Part shown: positions 13,013-20,392 of the stretch, piece after piece
How positions within the stretch are numbered: the stretch's first letter is position 1
Layout of the letters: the number at the start of each line of letters is the position of its first letter
Source of the DNA: Bacteroidota bacterium
GTDB lineage: Bacteria; Bacteroidota; Bacteroidia; Flavobacteriales; Flavobacteriaceae
DNA: 23,684 nucleotides
Direction: 5' to 3'
Assembly (NCBI GenBank): GCA_023427845.1
Contig: JAEYZX010000141.1
Coordinates: forward strand, 1 to 23,684
Position numbers and translations under genes: made by a program
The notes under the pieces: generated by a model
What the model was told of the DNA's origin: nothing
Databases searched by the model: none
What the model saw: only the letters and a program-made list of their open reading frames with translations

Positions 13013-14209
13013 ATGGTAAAATTGATAAATCTAAAAGTATTTGCCGACTTTTTTAAATCTTCGGCATCGGGTGGAATTATATTGATTGTTTGTGTATTGC
13101 TTTCGCTCACAATCGCAAATACACAATGGGCAACAGGTTTTTCCGATCTGCTTAATTTAGAATTAGGATTCAATACCGATAGCATCCATCTACGGTATCC
13201 GGTAATACTTTGGATTAATGATGGTTTGATGGCGATTTTCTTTTTACTCGTCGGTTTAGAAATTAAGAGGGAGATTGTCGAGGGCGAGCTTTCATCATTC
13301 CGACAGGCCTCTTTGCCGGTCCTTGCGGCACTTGGCGGCGTAGTGGCACCGGCATTGATATATGCCGCCTTTAACAGTACCTCACCTGAAACATCCGCAG
13401 GCTGGGGAATCCCGATGGCAACGGATATTGCTTTTGCACTGGGCGTATTATCCTTGCTTGGTGATAAAGTCCCAACAGGCCTAAAAATATTCCTCGCCGC
13501 ACTTGCGATCGTCGACGACCTTATCGCGATTCTGGTAATCGCTATCTTTTACTCGGCCGAACTACAGTTTCTATATCTTGCGTATGCAGGCGGAATCTTT
13601 GTTCTGTTGATGTTATTTAACCGATTTGGCGTAAAAAGCATCGCATTTTATCTTTTGCCCGGAATACTGATGTGGTATTTTATACATCACAGCGGGGTGC
13701 ACGCCACTATTGCCGGGGTATTGACTGCCATGACATTGCCAACTACGGTAGGCCGTGTAGAGTCGCCGTTGGAGAAACTGGAACATATGCTGGTGAAACC
13801 GGTGAACTTCCTCATTATGCCGATTTTTGCGATCGCAAATACGAACATTACGTTTGAAAGTGGAATGGTCGAAGGCCTTGCAAGCAATTTGGGGTTGGGT
13901 ATTTTACTTGGACTTTTCCTCGGGAAGCCTTTGGGGATTTTTACGATGTCGTATATTTCGGTTAAATGCCGACTTTCAAGACTGCCTCAGGGTGCGAATT
14001 GGGCACATGTCCTGGGATTAGGTTTGCTCGGTGGTATCGGTTTTACGATGTCGATTTTTATTGCACTGCTATCGTTTGATGAGCTTGCATTCCAAACCGA
14101 AGCCAAATTTTCAATTCTGGTGGCCTCAGTAGTATCGGGTATCTGTGGATACTTTTTACTTAAAAGCGTCCATAAAAGAAAACGGGCATCCGTAAAAAAT
14201 CCCGTATAG
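13013..14209 (+). CDS. nhaA: Na+/H+ antiporter NhaA
   Basis: A 398-residue integral membrane protein with the size and motifs of NhaA, which exports Na+ or Li+ in exchange for about two H+ and maintains pH and sodium balance. The key residues are visible: ATDIAFALG with Asp138, ALAIVDDL with the paired Asp168/Asp169 that bind the ion, and later LGKPLGI and GGIGFTMSIFIALL. The early motif SSASGGIILIVCVLLSLTIAN and WINDGLMAIFFLLVGLEIKRE also fit. The frame is open from a TTG at 12941, but the -7 element at 13000-13007 sits inside that extension, and ATG 13013 gives the family's usual N-terminus (VKLINLKVFADFFKSSASGG). The SIMPL terminator separates it from the genes upstream. Confidence 0.97.
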   Translation: MVKLINLKVFADFFKSSASGGIILIVCVLLSLTIANTQWATGFSDLLNLELGFNTDSIHLRYPVILWINDGLMAIFFLLVGLEIKREIVEGELSSFRQASLPVLAALGGVVAPALIYAAFNSTSPETSAGWGIPMATDIAFALGVLSLLGDKVPTGLKIFLAALAIVDDLIAILVIAIFYSAELQFLYLAYAGGIFVLLMLFNRFGVKSIAFYLLPGILMWYFIHHSGVHATIAGVLTAMTLPTTVGRVESPLEKLEHMLVKPVNFLIMPIFAIANTNITFESGMVEGLASNLGLGILLGLFLGKPLGIFTMSYISVKCRLSRLPQGANWAHVLGLGLLGGIGFTMSIFIALLSFDELAFQTEAKFSILVASVVSGICGYFLLKSVHKRKRASVKNPV

Positions 14210-14337
14210 CTGTGCGTAAAAAATAATGAAGAGAATGCGCGCAATCGCTTAAATCGCCTTATTATCCTATAATGGTTTCCTCTTCCGAGGATGACGTTTA
14301 CGTTCGTTGATCCGTAAGTCGGGAAGCTTACTAAAAG

Positions 14338-14387
14338 TTAATCCCCAAGCGCAATCGAAAGTGAATTTTCAAGTGCTTGGGGATTAA
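14338..14387. terminator. Long hairpin between nhaA and tRNA-Tyr, probably a bidirectional terminator
   Basis: TTAATCCCCAAGC (14338-14350) and GCTTGGGGATTAA (14375-14387) are perfect 13-bp inverted repeats, with a small inner GAAA/TTTC pairing in the 24-nt loop. On the plus strand an AAAATTTTTG tail follows; on the minus strand the tRNA gene ends 9 nt before the hairpin. The T tails are short, so it could also be an RNA processing structure. Confidence 0.65.
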
Positions 14388-14395
14388 AATTTTTG

Positions 14396-14476
14396 TGGGG
14401 AGAGCAGGATTCGAACCTGCGAAGTTTTCACAGCAGATTTACAGTCTGCCCTCGTTGGCCGCTTGAGTATCTCCCC
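14396..14476 (-). tRNA. tRNA-Tyr (GUA)
   Basis: The minus strand folds as a tRNA with a long variable arm. Acceptor GGGGAGA (14470-14476) pairs with TCTCCCC (14397-14403). The anticodon stem GCAGA/TCTGC holds the loop CTGTAAA with anticodon GTA at 14440-14442. The T arm is GCAGG-TTCGAAT-CCTGC. The long variable arm (class II) and GTA anticodon identify tyrosine. The discriminator base is A; CCA is not encoded (the sequence continues ACAAAA), so it must be added after transcription. It is a single isolated tRNA gene. Confidence 0.96.
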
Positions 14477-14502
14477 AATATTATTTTTCTCGGCTACGGC
14501 TG

Positions 14503-14533
14503 CAAATATAGAAACTGTTTCGGCGTTTGCCAA
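14503..14533 (-). promoter_or_regulatory. tRNA-Tyr promoter (TTG - 20 nt - TATATTTG)
   Basis: On the minus strand TTG (14533-14531) is followed after 20 nt by TATATTTG (14510-14503), a good match to the Bacteroidota -33/-7 arrangement. It is the best-formed promoter in the window and lies 26 nt before the mature tRNA 5' end. Confidence 0.75.
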
Positions 14534-14588
14534 CAATTTTTGAGGCAATTTTTCCGATTTTTTATAACGTATTGTAGCTGAATTAAAT

Positions 14589-14613
14589 AAAAAAAATCCT
14601 CCGGAGAGGATTT
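14589..14613 (-). terminator. Intrinsic terminator after the TlpA-like gene
   Basis: On the minus strand AAATCCTC pairs with GAGGATTT (14606-14613 with 14594-14601) around a 4-nt loop, followed by a T run (A run 14589-14596 on the plus strand). It begins 21 nt past the stop codon. Confidence 0.9.
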
Positions 14614-14634
14614 TTATCATAAGATAGAATAGAA

Positions 14635-15759
14635 CTACTTAAGAAATTCTGCAAGCTTCTTACGCAATGCATCACCCTTCAGATCCTGCGCTATTATCTG
14701 GCCTTTTTCGTTTAAAATAAACATTTGTGGTATAGATTTTACCTGATAAGTCGCGGCGATCGGATCGTTCCAAAATTTTAGGTTTGAAACCTGCGTCCAC
14801 GTCAGCTTGTCTTTTGCTATGGCTTCTTTCCACTGCGCAGCACCATTTTCTTTGTCAAGCGATACGCCGATGATATTAAGTCCTTTCGGATGAAATTCAT
14901 TGTAAATGGCAACAAGTTCCGGATTGGCCGCGCGGCATGGCGCACACCACGATGCCCAAAAATCAATTATGGTAACTTTTCCCAGTGATTGACGGAGCGA
15001 GACAATTTTTCCATCAGGATCCGGCGCACTAAAATCGGGCGCGATCTTGCCAACACCAATACGGGCAATGTCTTTCAATCTATTGGCAATCGATTTCCCG
15101 GCTTGTGTATTTTTGACCTCAGTGTCGAGATTGTTATATAATGTTTCAATCAGTTTAATGTCGGGTTCCGGCGCACGGAACATATTGTTGATCAAGATGG
15201 CCGAAATAAATGCTTTTGGATGTGTTCTGACATACTCTTGTGTCGCTTCCTGCATTTCTTTGTCGATCGCATCAAATTCTACCTTAAGCTTGTTGAATAC
15301 TGCAGTATCCTGAGTTTGTCGCGCCTGTTGAATTTCGGCTGCGCGATTTTGCTGTAGCGCGAGCATTTTGTCGCGAATCTTTGATGCAATATCGTTGAAT
15401 ACCGTCAGTTGTTCGTTGTTATAGGTACCCGTAATTTTACTTTTTGCGATACTATCCTTGTTTATTTCGATCGAGATGTCACCTGGTTCGACAATCAAGT
15501 AGGGTCTTGCGGGCTCATCTTCAATCCGGAGTGAATGAACTGCCGGTTCAGAAATATCGCCAACGAAGGAGAATTTGCCGTTCTCGATCATAACGGTATC
15601 AATCGGCATTATGCCAAGCGAATCATCCATCCGCTCCAAAATAATGCTTTTGCCATCAGAGCCTTTCACTGTTCCGCTTAATGTGAATTCATCTTTTCCG
15701 CTCTTGCCGCATGATATCAATAACGTAGGCAAAGCCAATACAAATAGTATCTTTTTCAT
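14635..15759 (-). CDS. TlpA-family disulfide reductase lipoprotein with DUF4369 N-terminal domain
   Basis: A 374-residue lipoprotein. The signal peptide MKKILFVLALPTLLISC ends in a lipobox with Cys17 as the lipidated residue. The next ~110 residues (FTLSGTVKGSDGKSIILERMDDS, DTVMIENGKFSFVGDISEPAVHSLRI, YLIVEPGDISIEI) have the beta pattern of DUF4369. A helical linker follows, then a thioredoxin/AhpC-TSA domain from about residue 240: GKIAPDFSAPDPDG, TIIDFWASWCAPC with redox cysteines C272 and C275, and the cis-Pro loop SIPQMF near 342-347. It should act as a membrane-attached periplasmic thiol-disulfide oxidoreductase; partners are unknown. This architecture is common in Bacteroidota. A -7 element lies 24 nt upstream and a terminator follows. 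Confidence 0.94.
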   Translation of the reverse strand: MKKILFVLALPTLLISCGKSGKDEFTLSGTVKGSDGKSIILERMDDSLGIMPIDTVMIENGKFSFVGDISEPAVHSLRIEDEPARPYLIVEPGDISIEINKDSIAKSKITGTYNNEQLTVFNDIASKIRDKMLALQQNRAAEIQQARQTQDTAVFNKLKVEFDAIDKEMQEATQEYVRTHPKAFISAILINNMFRAPEPDIKLIETLYNNLDTEVKNTQAGKSIANRLKDIARIGVGKIAPDFSAPDPDGKIVSLRQSLGKVTIIDFWASWCAPCRAANPELVAIYNEFHPKGLNIIGVSLDKENGAAQWKEAIAKDKLTWTQVSNLKFWNDPIAATYQVKSIPQMFILNEKGQIIAQDLKGDALRKKLAEFLK

Positions 15760-15782
15760 TTAATTTTTATTTGTTAACGATG

Positions 15783-15790
15783 CAAAAGTA
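15783..15790 (-). promoter_or_regulatory. Promoter -7 element of the TlpA-like gene
   Basis: The minus strand reads TACTTTTG, matching TAnnTTTG, 24 nt before the start codon at 15759. No -33 TTG at standard distance. Confidence 0.55.
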
Positions 15791-15840
15791 TCCAAAAATA
15801 CATGTAGCGCCAGATTTGTCTATATAATTTTTTGTTATAC

Positions 15841-17250
15841 TTACTTGGAATTTGACGGACATTCGAATTTGGTTGTCGGGACGGAAGTATTTCGGATTCC
15901 GCTCATGCCTTTTTCAATATTTACCAGGTTATGGATTCCCCGCGATTTCAATATAGAGCCCATAATTACCGACCGGTATCCTCCTGCGCAATGAAGATAA
16001 AAGTTTTCCTCAGGCACGGCATCAATGTTATTGTTGATCGTATCCAAGGGAAGGTTGATCGCGCCGTTAATATGCTCGGCCTCGAATTCGCCGGGTTTTC
16101 GCGCATCGACAACCATACTTCCATTGTGCAGTTCCATGGCAAACTGATCGGGGGAAATTGATTTCATGCTGTCGGTTTCATTTCCTGCCTTTTGCCAGGC
16201 TTCAATTCCGCCTTCCAAATAACCCAAAACATTGTCGAATCCCACCCGGGACAACCTTGTAATTGTCTCTTCTTCCCGGCCATCAGGAGTCACCAGCAGA
16301 AGTGGCTGTTTGACATCCATTATCAGTGCGCCAACCCAAGGTGCAAAATTCCCCTGGATCCCGATAAAAATCGATTTTGGAATATGCGCTTTTACAAATT
16401 CCGATTCGTGTCGTACATCCAGGACAACAGCTCCCGACTCATTGGCCAAAGCTTCAAATTCGGCCGGCTTGAGCGCTATCCGGCTTTTTTCGATAACAGA
16501 ATCAAGGCTTGCGTATCCTTTGATGTTCATTTGCACATTTTGCGGGAAATAGGCCGGGGGAGCGCCCAATCCGTCAAGTAATTCCTTGATGAATTCCTCT
16601 TTAGTCATATCGGCCCGCAATGCGTAGTTGGTCCTTTTCTGATTTCCAAGCGTATCCGTCGTTTCTTTACTCATGTTTTTTCCGCATGCGCTACCCGCGC
16701 CATGGCTCGGATATACGATCAAATCATCGGAAAGCGGCATGATTTTATTCCGGAGTGAATCGTATAAAAAAGAGGCAAGCAGTTCCTGGGTCAAATCGGA
16801 TGTCAGCTCCTGCGCAAGGTCTGGCCGGCCAACATCGCCAATAAATAAAGTATCGCCCGTAATAATGCCGTGTTGCTTCCCGTTTTCGTCAATCAAAAGG
16901 TAACACGTGCTTTCCAATGTGTGCCCCGGCGTATGAATCGCCCGCACAGTGTAAGCCCCAACTTTAAAATCCTGTCCATCTGTCGCAATCAATGCATCGA
17001 ATTCGGGTGATGCGGTAGGTCCGTATACAATGGTTCCGCCGGATTTTTTCGCTAGATCCAAATGTCCCGATACGAAATCGGCATGAAAATGCGTCTCGAA
17101 AATATATTTGATTTTGGCATTGTCATGCGCTGCTTTTTCCAAATAAGGCTGCACCTCGCGAAGCGGATCGAATATTGCGGCTTCGCCGTTGCTTTCAAGA
17201 TAGTAGGCCGCCTGTGCGATGCATCCGGTGTAAATTTGCTCGATTTTCAT
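15841..17250 (-). CDS. MBL-fold hydrolase (ETHE1-like) fused to two rhodanese domains
   Basis: A 469-residue protein from M at 17250 (MKIEQIYTGCIAQAAYYLES). Residues 1-230 are an ETHE1-like metallo-beta-lactamase domain: THFHADFVSGH at 53-63 (His54, His56, Asp58), HTPGHT, TGDTLFIGDVGRPDL and YPSHGAGSACG. Two rhodanese domains follow. The first has the fold motifs LDVRHESEFVKAHIPKS and GYLEGGIEAWQKAG, but its active-site loop reads VTPDGREEE without Cys, so it is probably inactive. The second has VVDARKPGEFEAEHINGA and HCAGGYRS with catalytic Cys421. The enzyme probably oxidises or transfers persulfide sulfur (glutathione or low-molecular-weight persulfide) in the cytoplasm. Exact substrate is not readable, and the fourth motif residue is Phe where ETHE1 has His (HxHxDF rather than HxHxDH). 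The longer frame to 17319 would include the promoter element, so it was not used. Confidence 0.92.
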   Translation of the reverse strand: MKIEQIYTGCIAQAAYYLESNGEAAIFDPLREVQPYLEKAAHDNAKIKYIFETHFHADFVSGHLDLAKKSGGTIVYGPTASPEFDALIATDGQDFKVGAYTVRAIHTPGHTLESTCYLLIDENGKQHGIITGDTLFIGDVGRPDLAQELTSDLTQELLASFLYDSLRNKIMPLSDDLIVYPSHGAGSACGKNMSKETTDTLGNQKRTNYALRADMTKEEFIKELLDGLGAPPAYFPQNVQMNIKGYASLDSVIEKSRIALKPAEFEALANESGAVVLDVRHESEFVKAHIPKSIFIGIQGNFAPWVGALIMDVKQPLLLVTPDGREEETITRLSRVGFDNVLGYLEGGIEAWQKAGNETDSMKSISPDQFAMELHNGSMVVDARKPGEFEAEHINGAINLPLDTINNNIDAVPEENFYLHCAGGYRSVIMGSILKSRGIHNLVNIEKGMSGIRNTSVPTTKFECPSNSK

Positions 17251-17267
17251 AACGTAGTTTTGAAAAG

Positions 17268-17275
17268 CAAAAATA
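17268..17275 (-). promoter_or_regulatory. Promoter -7 element of the MBL-rhodanese gene; decides its start
   Basis: The minus strand reads TATTTTTG, matching TAnnTTTG, 18 nt before ATG 17250. It lies inside the longer reading frame that starts at 17319 and so argues against that start. Confidence 0.55.
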
Positions 17276-17360
17276 AGAATAATGTTTGGGGAATGCCGCC
17301 GTTTTGTGAAACGAATCAAAAAGCTGGCGGGTAAAACCTCTGAGAATAATCGTTAAAACG

Positions 17361-17576
17361 CTAATTCTTTTGGCATATACAGGACTGCGCGTGCTCCAGT
17401 TCGTTTTCTGTAATTGTAATGTCAAGGCTGATCTTGTCGAGTTGGCGCAGTAGAATGGTGTTGTTGGGGTCTGTTTGTAAACTGTTTTTAACTTTATGCA
17501 GGCGCTTATTTAAATCCTGCAGTGTCTTTTGTGCCTTCGCTATTTGATGCTGATATTCAATTGGGGTGATTTTCAT
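17361..17576 (-). CDS. Small coiled-coil hypothetical protein
   Basis: A 71-residue, hydrophilic, highly charged protein that is almost entirely helical, with heptad-like spacing (IAKAQKTLQDLNKRLHKVKNSLQ ... LLRQLDKISLDITITENELEHAQ), so a short antiparallel coiled coil is likely. The C-terminus SCICQKN holds two cysteines in CIC. No signal peptide and no known family that I can name. It lies upstream of the MBL-rhodanese gene on the same strand, but 110 nt away and with that gene's own promoter between. An inverted repeat at 17629-17646 lies 53 nt before its start. Amino acid composition looks natural, but it is short and I have no homolog in mind. Confidence 0.5.
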   Translation of the reverse strand: MKITPIEYQHQIAKAQKTLQDLNKRLHKVKNSLQTDPNNTILLRQLDKISLDITITENELEHAQSCICQKN

Positions 17577-17628
17577 GTCAGGTGATTGTTGCTGAATGCT
17601 AAATTATTTCAACAAATTGCTTCGCACA

Positions 17629-17646
17629 ATCCCCTATATCAGGGAT
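17629..17646. promoter_or_regulatory. Imperfect 18-bp palindrome ATCCC-N8-GGGAT, possible operator
   Basis: ATCCC at 17629-17633 and GGGAT at 17642-17646 are inverted, with a partly symmetric centre (CTATATCA); 14 of 18 positions are self-complementary. It lies upstream of the small coiled-coil gene and downstream of the KTSC gene's terminator. It could bind a dimeric regulator; no further evidence. Confidence 0.25.
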
Positions 17647-17673
17647 ATTTCCTACTCACTGATAATGGTGGTC

Positions 17674-17701
17674 AAAAAAAAAGTGTCCGATGTGGACACT
17701 T
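17674..17701 (-). terminator. Intrinsic terminator after the J-domain/KTSC gene
   Basis: On the minus strand AAGTGTCC pairs with GGACACTT (17694-17701 with 17681-17688) around a 5-nt loop and is followed by a run of T (A run 17674-17682 on the plus strand). It begins only 4 nt past the stop codon. Confidence 0.92.
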
Positions 17702-17705
17702 AAAA

Positions 17706-18146
17706 TTAATCTTGATTGCTGACTTTCCGATACGGAAAAGCATTGAAAATATGGCGCTTGGCAAATCGCGCAGGCGAATCGGCATTGACCATTTTTATAT
17801 ATGTTGCTTTAGGAACACTTATGTATTCGTATTTCGCGCCATTTGCGAAAGTGATCAATAATCTGACATTTTCATATACATAATCAACAATTGTTGAAGT
17901 TGCAGTCGTTTCATTATACTCGGCCTGACCCTGACGGATAGTCTCAGGATTTATGCTGACAAGAAAATGATATGCCTCAATAATTTCCTGGCTTTTCTTT
18001 TCGGCAGCAGCCAATCCATGAGGATTGTTCTGGAATTTGTCAGGATGGCATTCCTTCATCGAATTCCGATAAATGGTTTTGAGATCTTTCAGTTCTGCCG
18101 TCTTATCAACATTCAGCAGTGTACGATATTCATTAATTTTTTTCAT
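17706..18146 (-). CDS. J-domain protein fused to a C-terminal KTSC domain
   Basis: A 146-residue cytoplasmic protein from M at 18146 (MKKINEYRTLLNVDKTAELKDLK). Residues 1-75 form a J-domain: helix II ends in ECHPDKFQ with the HPD motif at 34-36, the contact that stimulates DnaK ATPase, and helix III follows (AAEKKSQEIIEAYHFLV). Residues 84-143 match the KTSC domain: STIVDYVYENVRLLITFANGAKYEYISVP, then a helix and a conserved Phe-rich end (FAKRHIFNAFPYRK). KTSC domains are often found alone or at the end of RNA-associated proteins; its role is not established. The fusion suggests KTSC targets DnaK to a client (inference). The longer frame to 18209 includes part of the promoter, so it was rejected. 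Confidence 0.88.
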   Translation of the reverse strand: MKKINEYRTLLNVDKTAELKDLKTIYRNSMKECHPDKFQNNPHGLAAAEKKSQEIIEAYHFLVSINPETIRQGQAEYNETTATSTIVDYVYENVRLLITFANGAKYEYISVPKATYIKMVNADSPARFAKRHIFNAFPYRKVSNQD

Positions 18147-18198
18147 AGAGTGTAATCTTTTGCCGTATCGAATTTTGATCCTTTCGGCAAATTTTGCG

Positions 18199-18206
18199 CA
18201 AAAGTA
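18199..18206 (-). promoter_or_regulatory. Promoter -7 element of the J-domain/KTSC gene
   Basis: The minus strand reads TACTTTTG, matching TAnnTTTG, 52 nt before the start codon at 18146. It lies inside the longer reading frame and supports the shorter one. Confidence 0.55.
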
Positions 18207-18303
18207 CACTATTAAAGGGTATGTCTGAAACTTTTCTTTCAGACTTTAACATATTGAGTATCATTGTTTAGCGAAACCGTAACAACTCTTTACACATTTT
18301 GGT

Positions 18304-18311
18304 TACCTTTG
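18304..18311 (+). promoter_or_regulatory. Promoter -7 element of the endonuclease gene
   Basis: TACCTTTG matches TAnnTTTG and ends 20 nt before ATG 18332. It lies inside the longer open frame from 18299, supporting the ATG start. Confidence 0.55.
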
Positions 18312-18331
18312 CAGTACTAAAATTTCAGAAA

Positions 18332-20296
18332 ATGATAAAGAATTCGCTCTGCGCGTTGCTGCTGCTTTGTGGAATGTTTGGATATGGTCAGGTTGTGATC
18401 AATGAATTGGATTCCGATACGCCAAGCACTGATGATAAAGAGTTTATCGAACTTAAATCAGAGGTGGCAAATTATCCGCTTGATGGCTATGTGTTGGTGA
18501 TGTTCAACGGTTCTGCGACATCGAGTACCGGAAACCGCAGCTATTTCGCAATTGACCTTGACGGTTATAGCACCGATATAAACGGTTTGTTTGTTGTAGG
18601 AAATGAAGGAGTGTCGCCAATACCTCATAAATTTTTCCCCACAAGCACAATGCAGAACGGTGCCGATGCCGTTGCACTCTACTTAGGAAATGCATCCGAT
18701 TTTCCCGATCTGACACTGGCCACGACACAAAACCTTGTCGATGCGCTGGCCTACGATACAAATGATCCTGACGCCACCGATCTTTTGAGCCTGCTTGGAA
18801 TTTCGGTGCAGACCAATGAGGATCAGAATAACCAAATGACCTTACATTCTATCCAGCGAAAGAATGACGGAACGTACGAAGTAAAGGATCCTACTCCGGG
18901 TGCTCATAACGATGGCAGCGGTATTGCATTTAATGGAATTTTAATTTCTACACCGGAAACAACGCTGAATGAAGGTGATGTCCTCAATATTACGTTCACC
19001 ACGGAGACTCCTGTTTCAAACGATCTCACTTTTAATTTTGTATTGAATGGCAGCGGAATAAATGCAGCCGATTATACCGGAAGCACAACTGTATTGATTC
19101 CGGCCGGCCAAACTACCGCAACAAAAGTGATTACGATAGTCGACGACAATGCGGATGAAGGCGATGAGCTGCTTAAAATAAAATTCGGCGCGCTGCCGCC
19201 GATGTATAATAAGTTAAATGACAACCTCGAGGTCCGCATTATAGATAATGACTATACCGTCGCGGCGTGGGGTACACCTTTGAACCCTACATTCGGTATT
19301 GTCTCGAGCACGGCACCGGCCGAATACTACGGGACACTCGAAGGAAAATCGGGCGCCGCACTAAAGCAGGCAATTCAGGATATAATTGCAAATCCGGCTG
19401 TCGTACGCGAGCATACTTATGGAGACGTTACGGATATGCTTTATGAGGCAGATCAAAATCCATTAAACAGCAATGAAGTGTGGTTGATGTATGTCGAGCA
19501 ACCTCGTGCGAAGTATAAATTCCAGACTGTTGCAAGCAGTACCGGGTTATGGAATCGCGAGCACATCTATCCGCAATCCCGGGGAGGCTTCACCGATGGT
19601 ACAAGCTCAACACCTGATGGTTTTTCCATTTGGCAGCAAACCGATTCTAATGATATTCTCGCCGCGCATTCTGACGGGCATCACATCCGTGCCGAGGACG
19701 GGCCTGAAAATTCATCGAGAAACAATCGTGATTTTGGAAGCGATTACAATGGCCCCGCAGGAAATCAGGGAAGCTGGAATGGCGATGTGGCGAGAAGCTT
19801 GTTCTATATGGCGATCCGTTATAATGGACTCAATCTGGTAAACGGAAATCCGCCCGATGACACGCCCGGCGAACTTGGTGATCTCGCAACACTGCTGATC
19901 TGGAACCATAGCGATCCCGCAGACGATTTTGAGATGAACCGCAACAATGTCATTTATACCTGGCAGCAAAATAGAAATCCGTTTATTGACCATCCTGAAC
20001 TGGCCGATTATATTTGGGGAGAAAATGCGGGTGAGCCTTGGTTTTCGACATTGTCAAGCTCCGGGTACTTGATTTCAAAAGTTACATTGTATCCTAATCC
20101 TGTAACCTCGCAACTTATAATCGACGGATTGGATGCAAACGGAAGGATATCAATCTACTCAATGACCGGTGCACTTGTAATGGATACTGCTGTCATAAAT
20201 GGGCAGCCGATCAGCATCCAATTGAGTACCGGGATATATACTGCACAAATTAAATCAGACGGTCAGACAATCGTAAAAAAGTTGGTGATTAAGTAA
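18332..20296 (+). CDS. Secreted endonuclease I with lamin-tail-like, Calx-beta-like and T9SS sorting domains
   Basis: A 654-residue secreted protein. The signal peptide is IKNSLCALLLLCGMFGYGQ. Residues ~20-190 resemble a lamin-tail domain (VVINELDSDTPSTDDKEFIEL). Residues ~210-300 resemble a Calx-beta domain (LNEGDVLNITF, AADYTGSTTVLIPAGQ, IVDDNADEGDE). From about 330 to 580 is an endonuclease I (NucM/EndA) domain of the His-Me finger type: LWNREHIYPQS with His411 as the probable general base, then SDGHHIRAED and NSSRNNRDFG. The final ~70 residues, YPNPVTSQLIIDGL through GIYTAQI and KKLVIK, form a type A T9SS sorting domain that directs export and anchoring or release at the surface. It should degrade extracellular nucleic acid, probably for nutrition. 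Chosen start ATG 18332 puts the signal peptide first. Confidence 0.93.
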   Translation: MIKNSLCALLLLCGMFGYGQVVINELDSDTPSTDDKEFIELKSEVANYPLDGYVLVMFNGSATSSTGNRSYFAIDLDGYSTDINGLFVVGNEGVSPIPHKFFPTSTMQNGADAVALYLGNASDFPDLTLATTQNLVDALAYDTNDPDATDLLSLLGISVQTNEDQNNQMTLHSIQRKNDGTYEVKDPTPGAHNDGSGIAFNGILISTPETTLNEGDVLNITFTTETPVSNDLTFNFVLNGSGINAADYTGSTTVLIPAGQTTATKVITIVDDNADEGDELLKIKFGALPPMYNKLNDNLEVRIIDNDYTVAAWGTPLNPTFGIVSSTAPAEYYGTLEGKSGAALKQAIQDIIANPAVVREHTYGDVTDMLYEADQNPLNSNEVWLMYVEQPRAKYKFQTVASSTGLWNREHIYPQSRGGFTDGTSSTPDGFSIWQQTDSNDILAAHSDGHHIRAEDGPENSSRNNRDFGSDYNGPAGNQGSWNGDVARSLFYMAIRYNGLNLVNGNPPDDTPGELGDLATLLIWNHSDPADDFEMNRNNVIYTWQQNRNPFIDHPELADYIWGENAGEPWFSTLSSSGYLISKVTLYPNPVTSQLIIDGLDANGRISIYSMTGALVMDTAVINGQPISIQLSTGIYTAQIKSDGQTIVKKLVIK

Positions 20297-20312
20297 ACAA
20301 AACAATCATTGT

Positions 20313-20337
20313 AAAAGCGGCGTTACTGTCGCTTTTT
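20313..20337 (+). terminator. Intrinsic terminator after the endonuclease gene
   Basis: AAAAGCGGC (20313-20321) pairs with GTCGCTTTT (20328-20336), with one G·T pair, around a GTTACT loop, followed by more T. It starts 16 nt after the stop codon. Confidence 0.85.
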
Positions 20338-20392
20338 TTATTTGAAATAGTGCCGAAACCTGAAATGATATTGCCCATTTTCGTTCGCGTGT

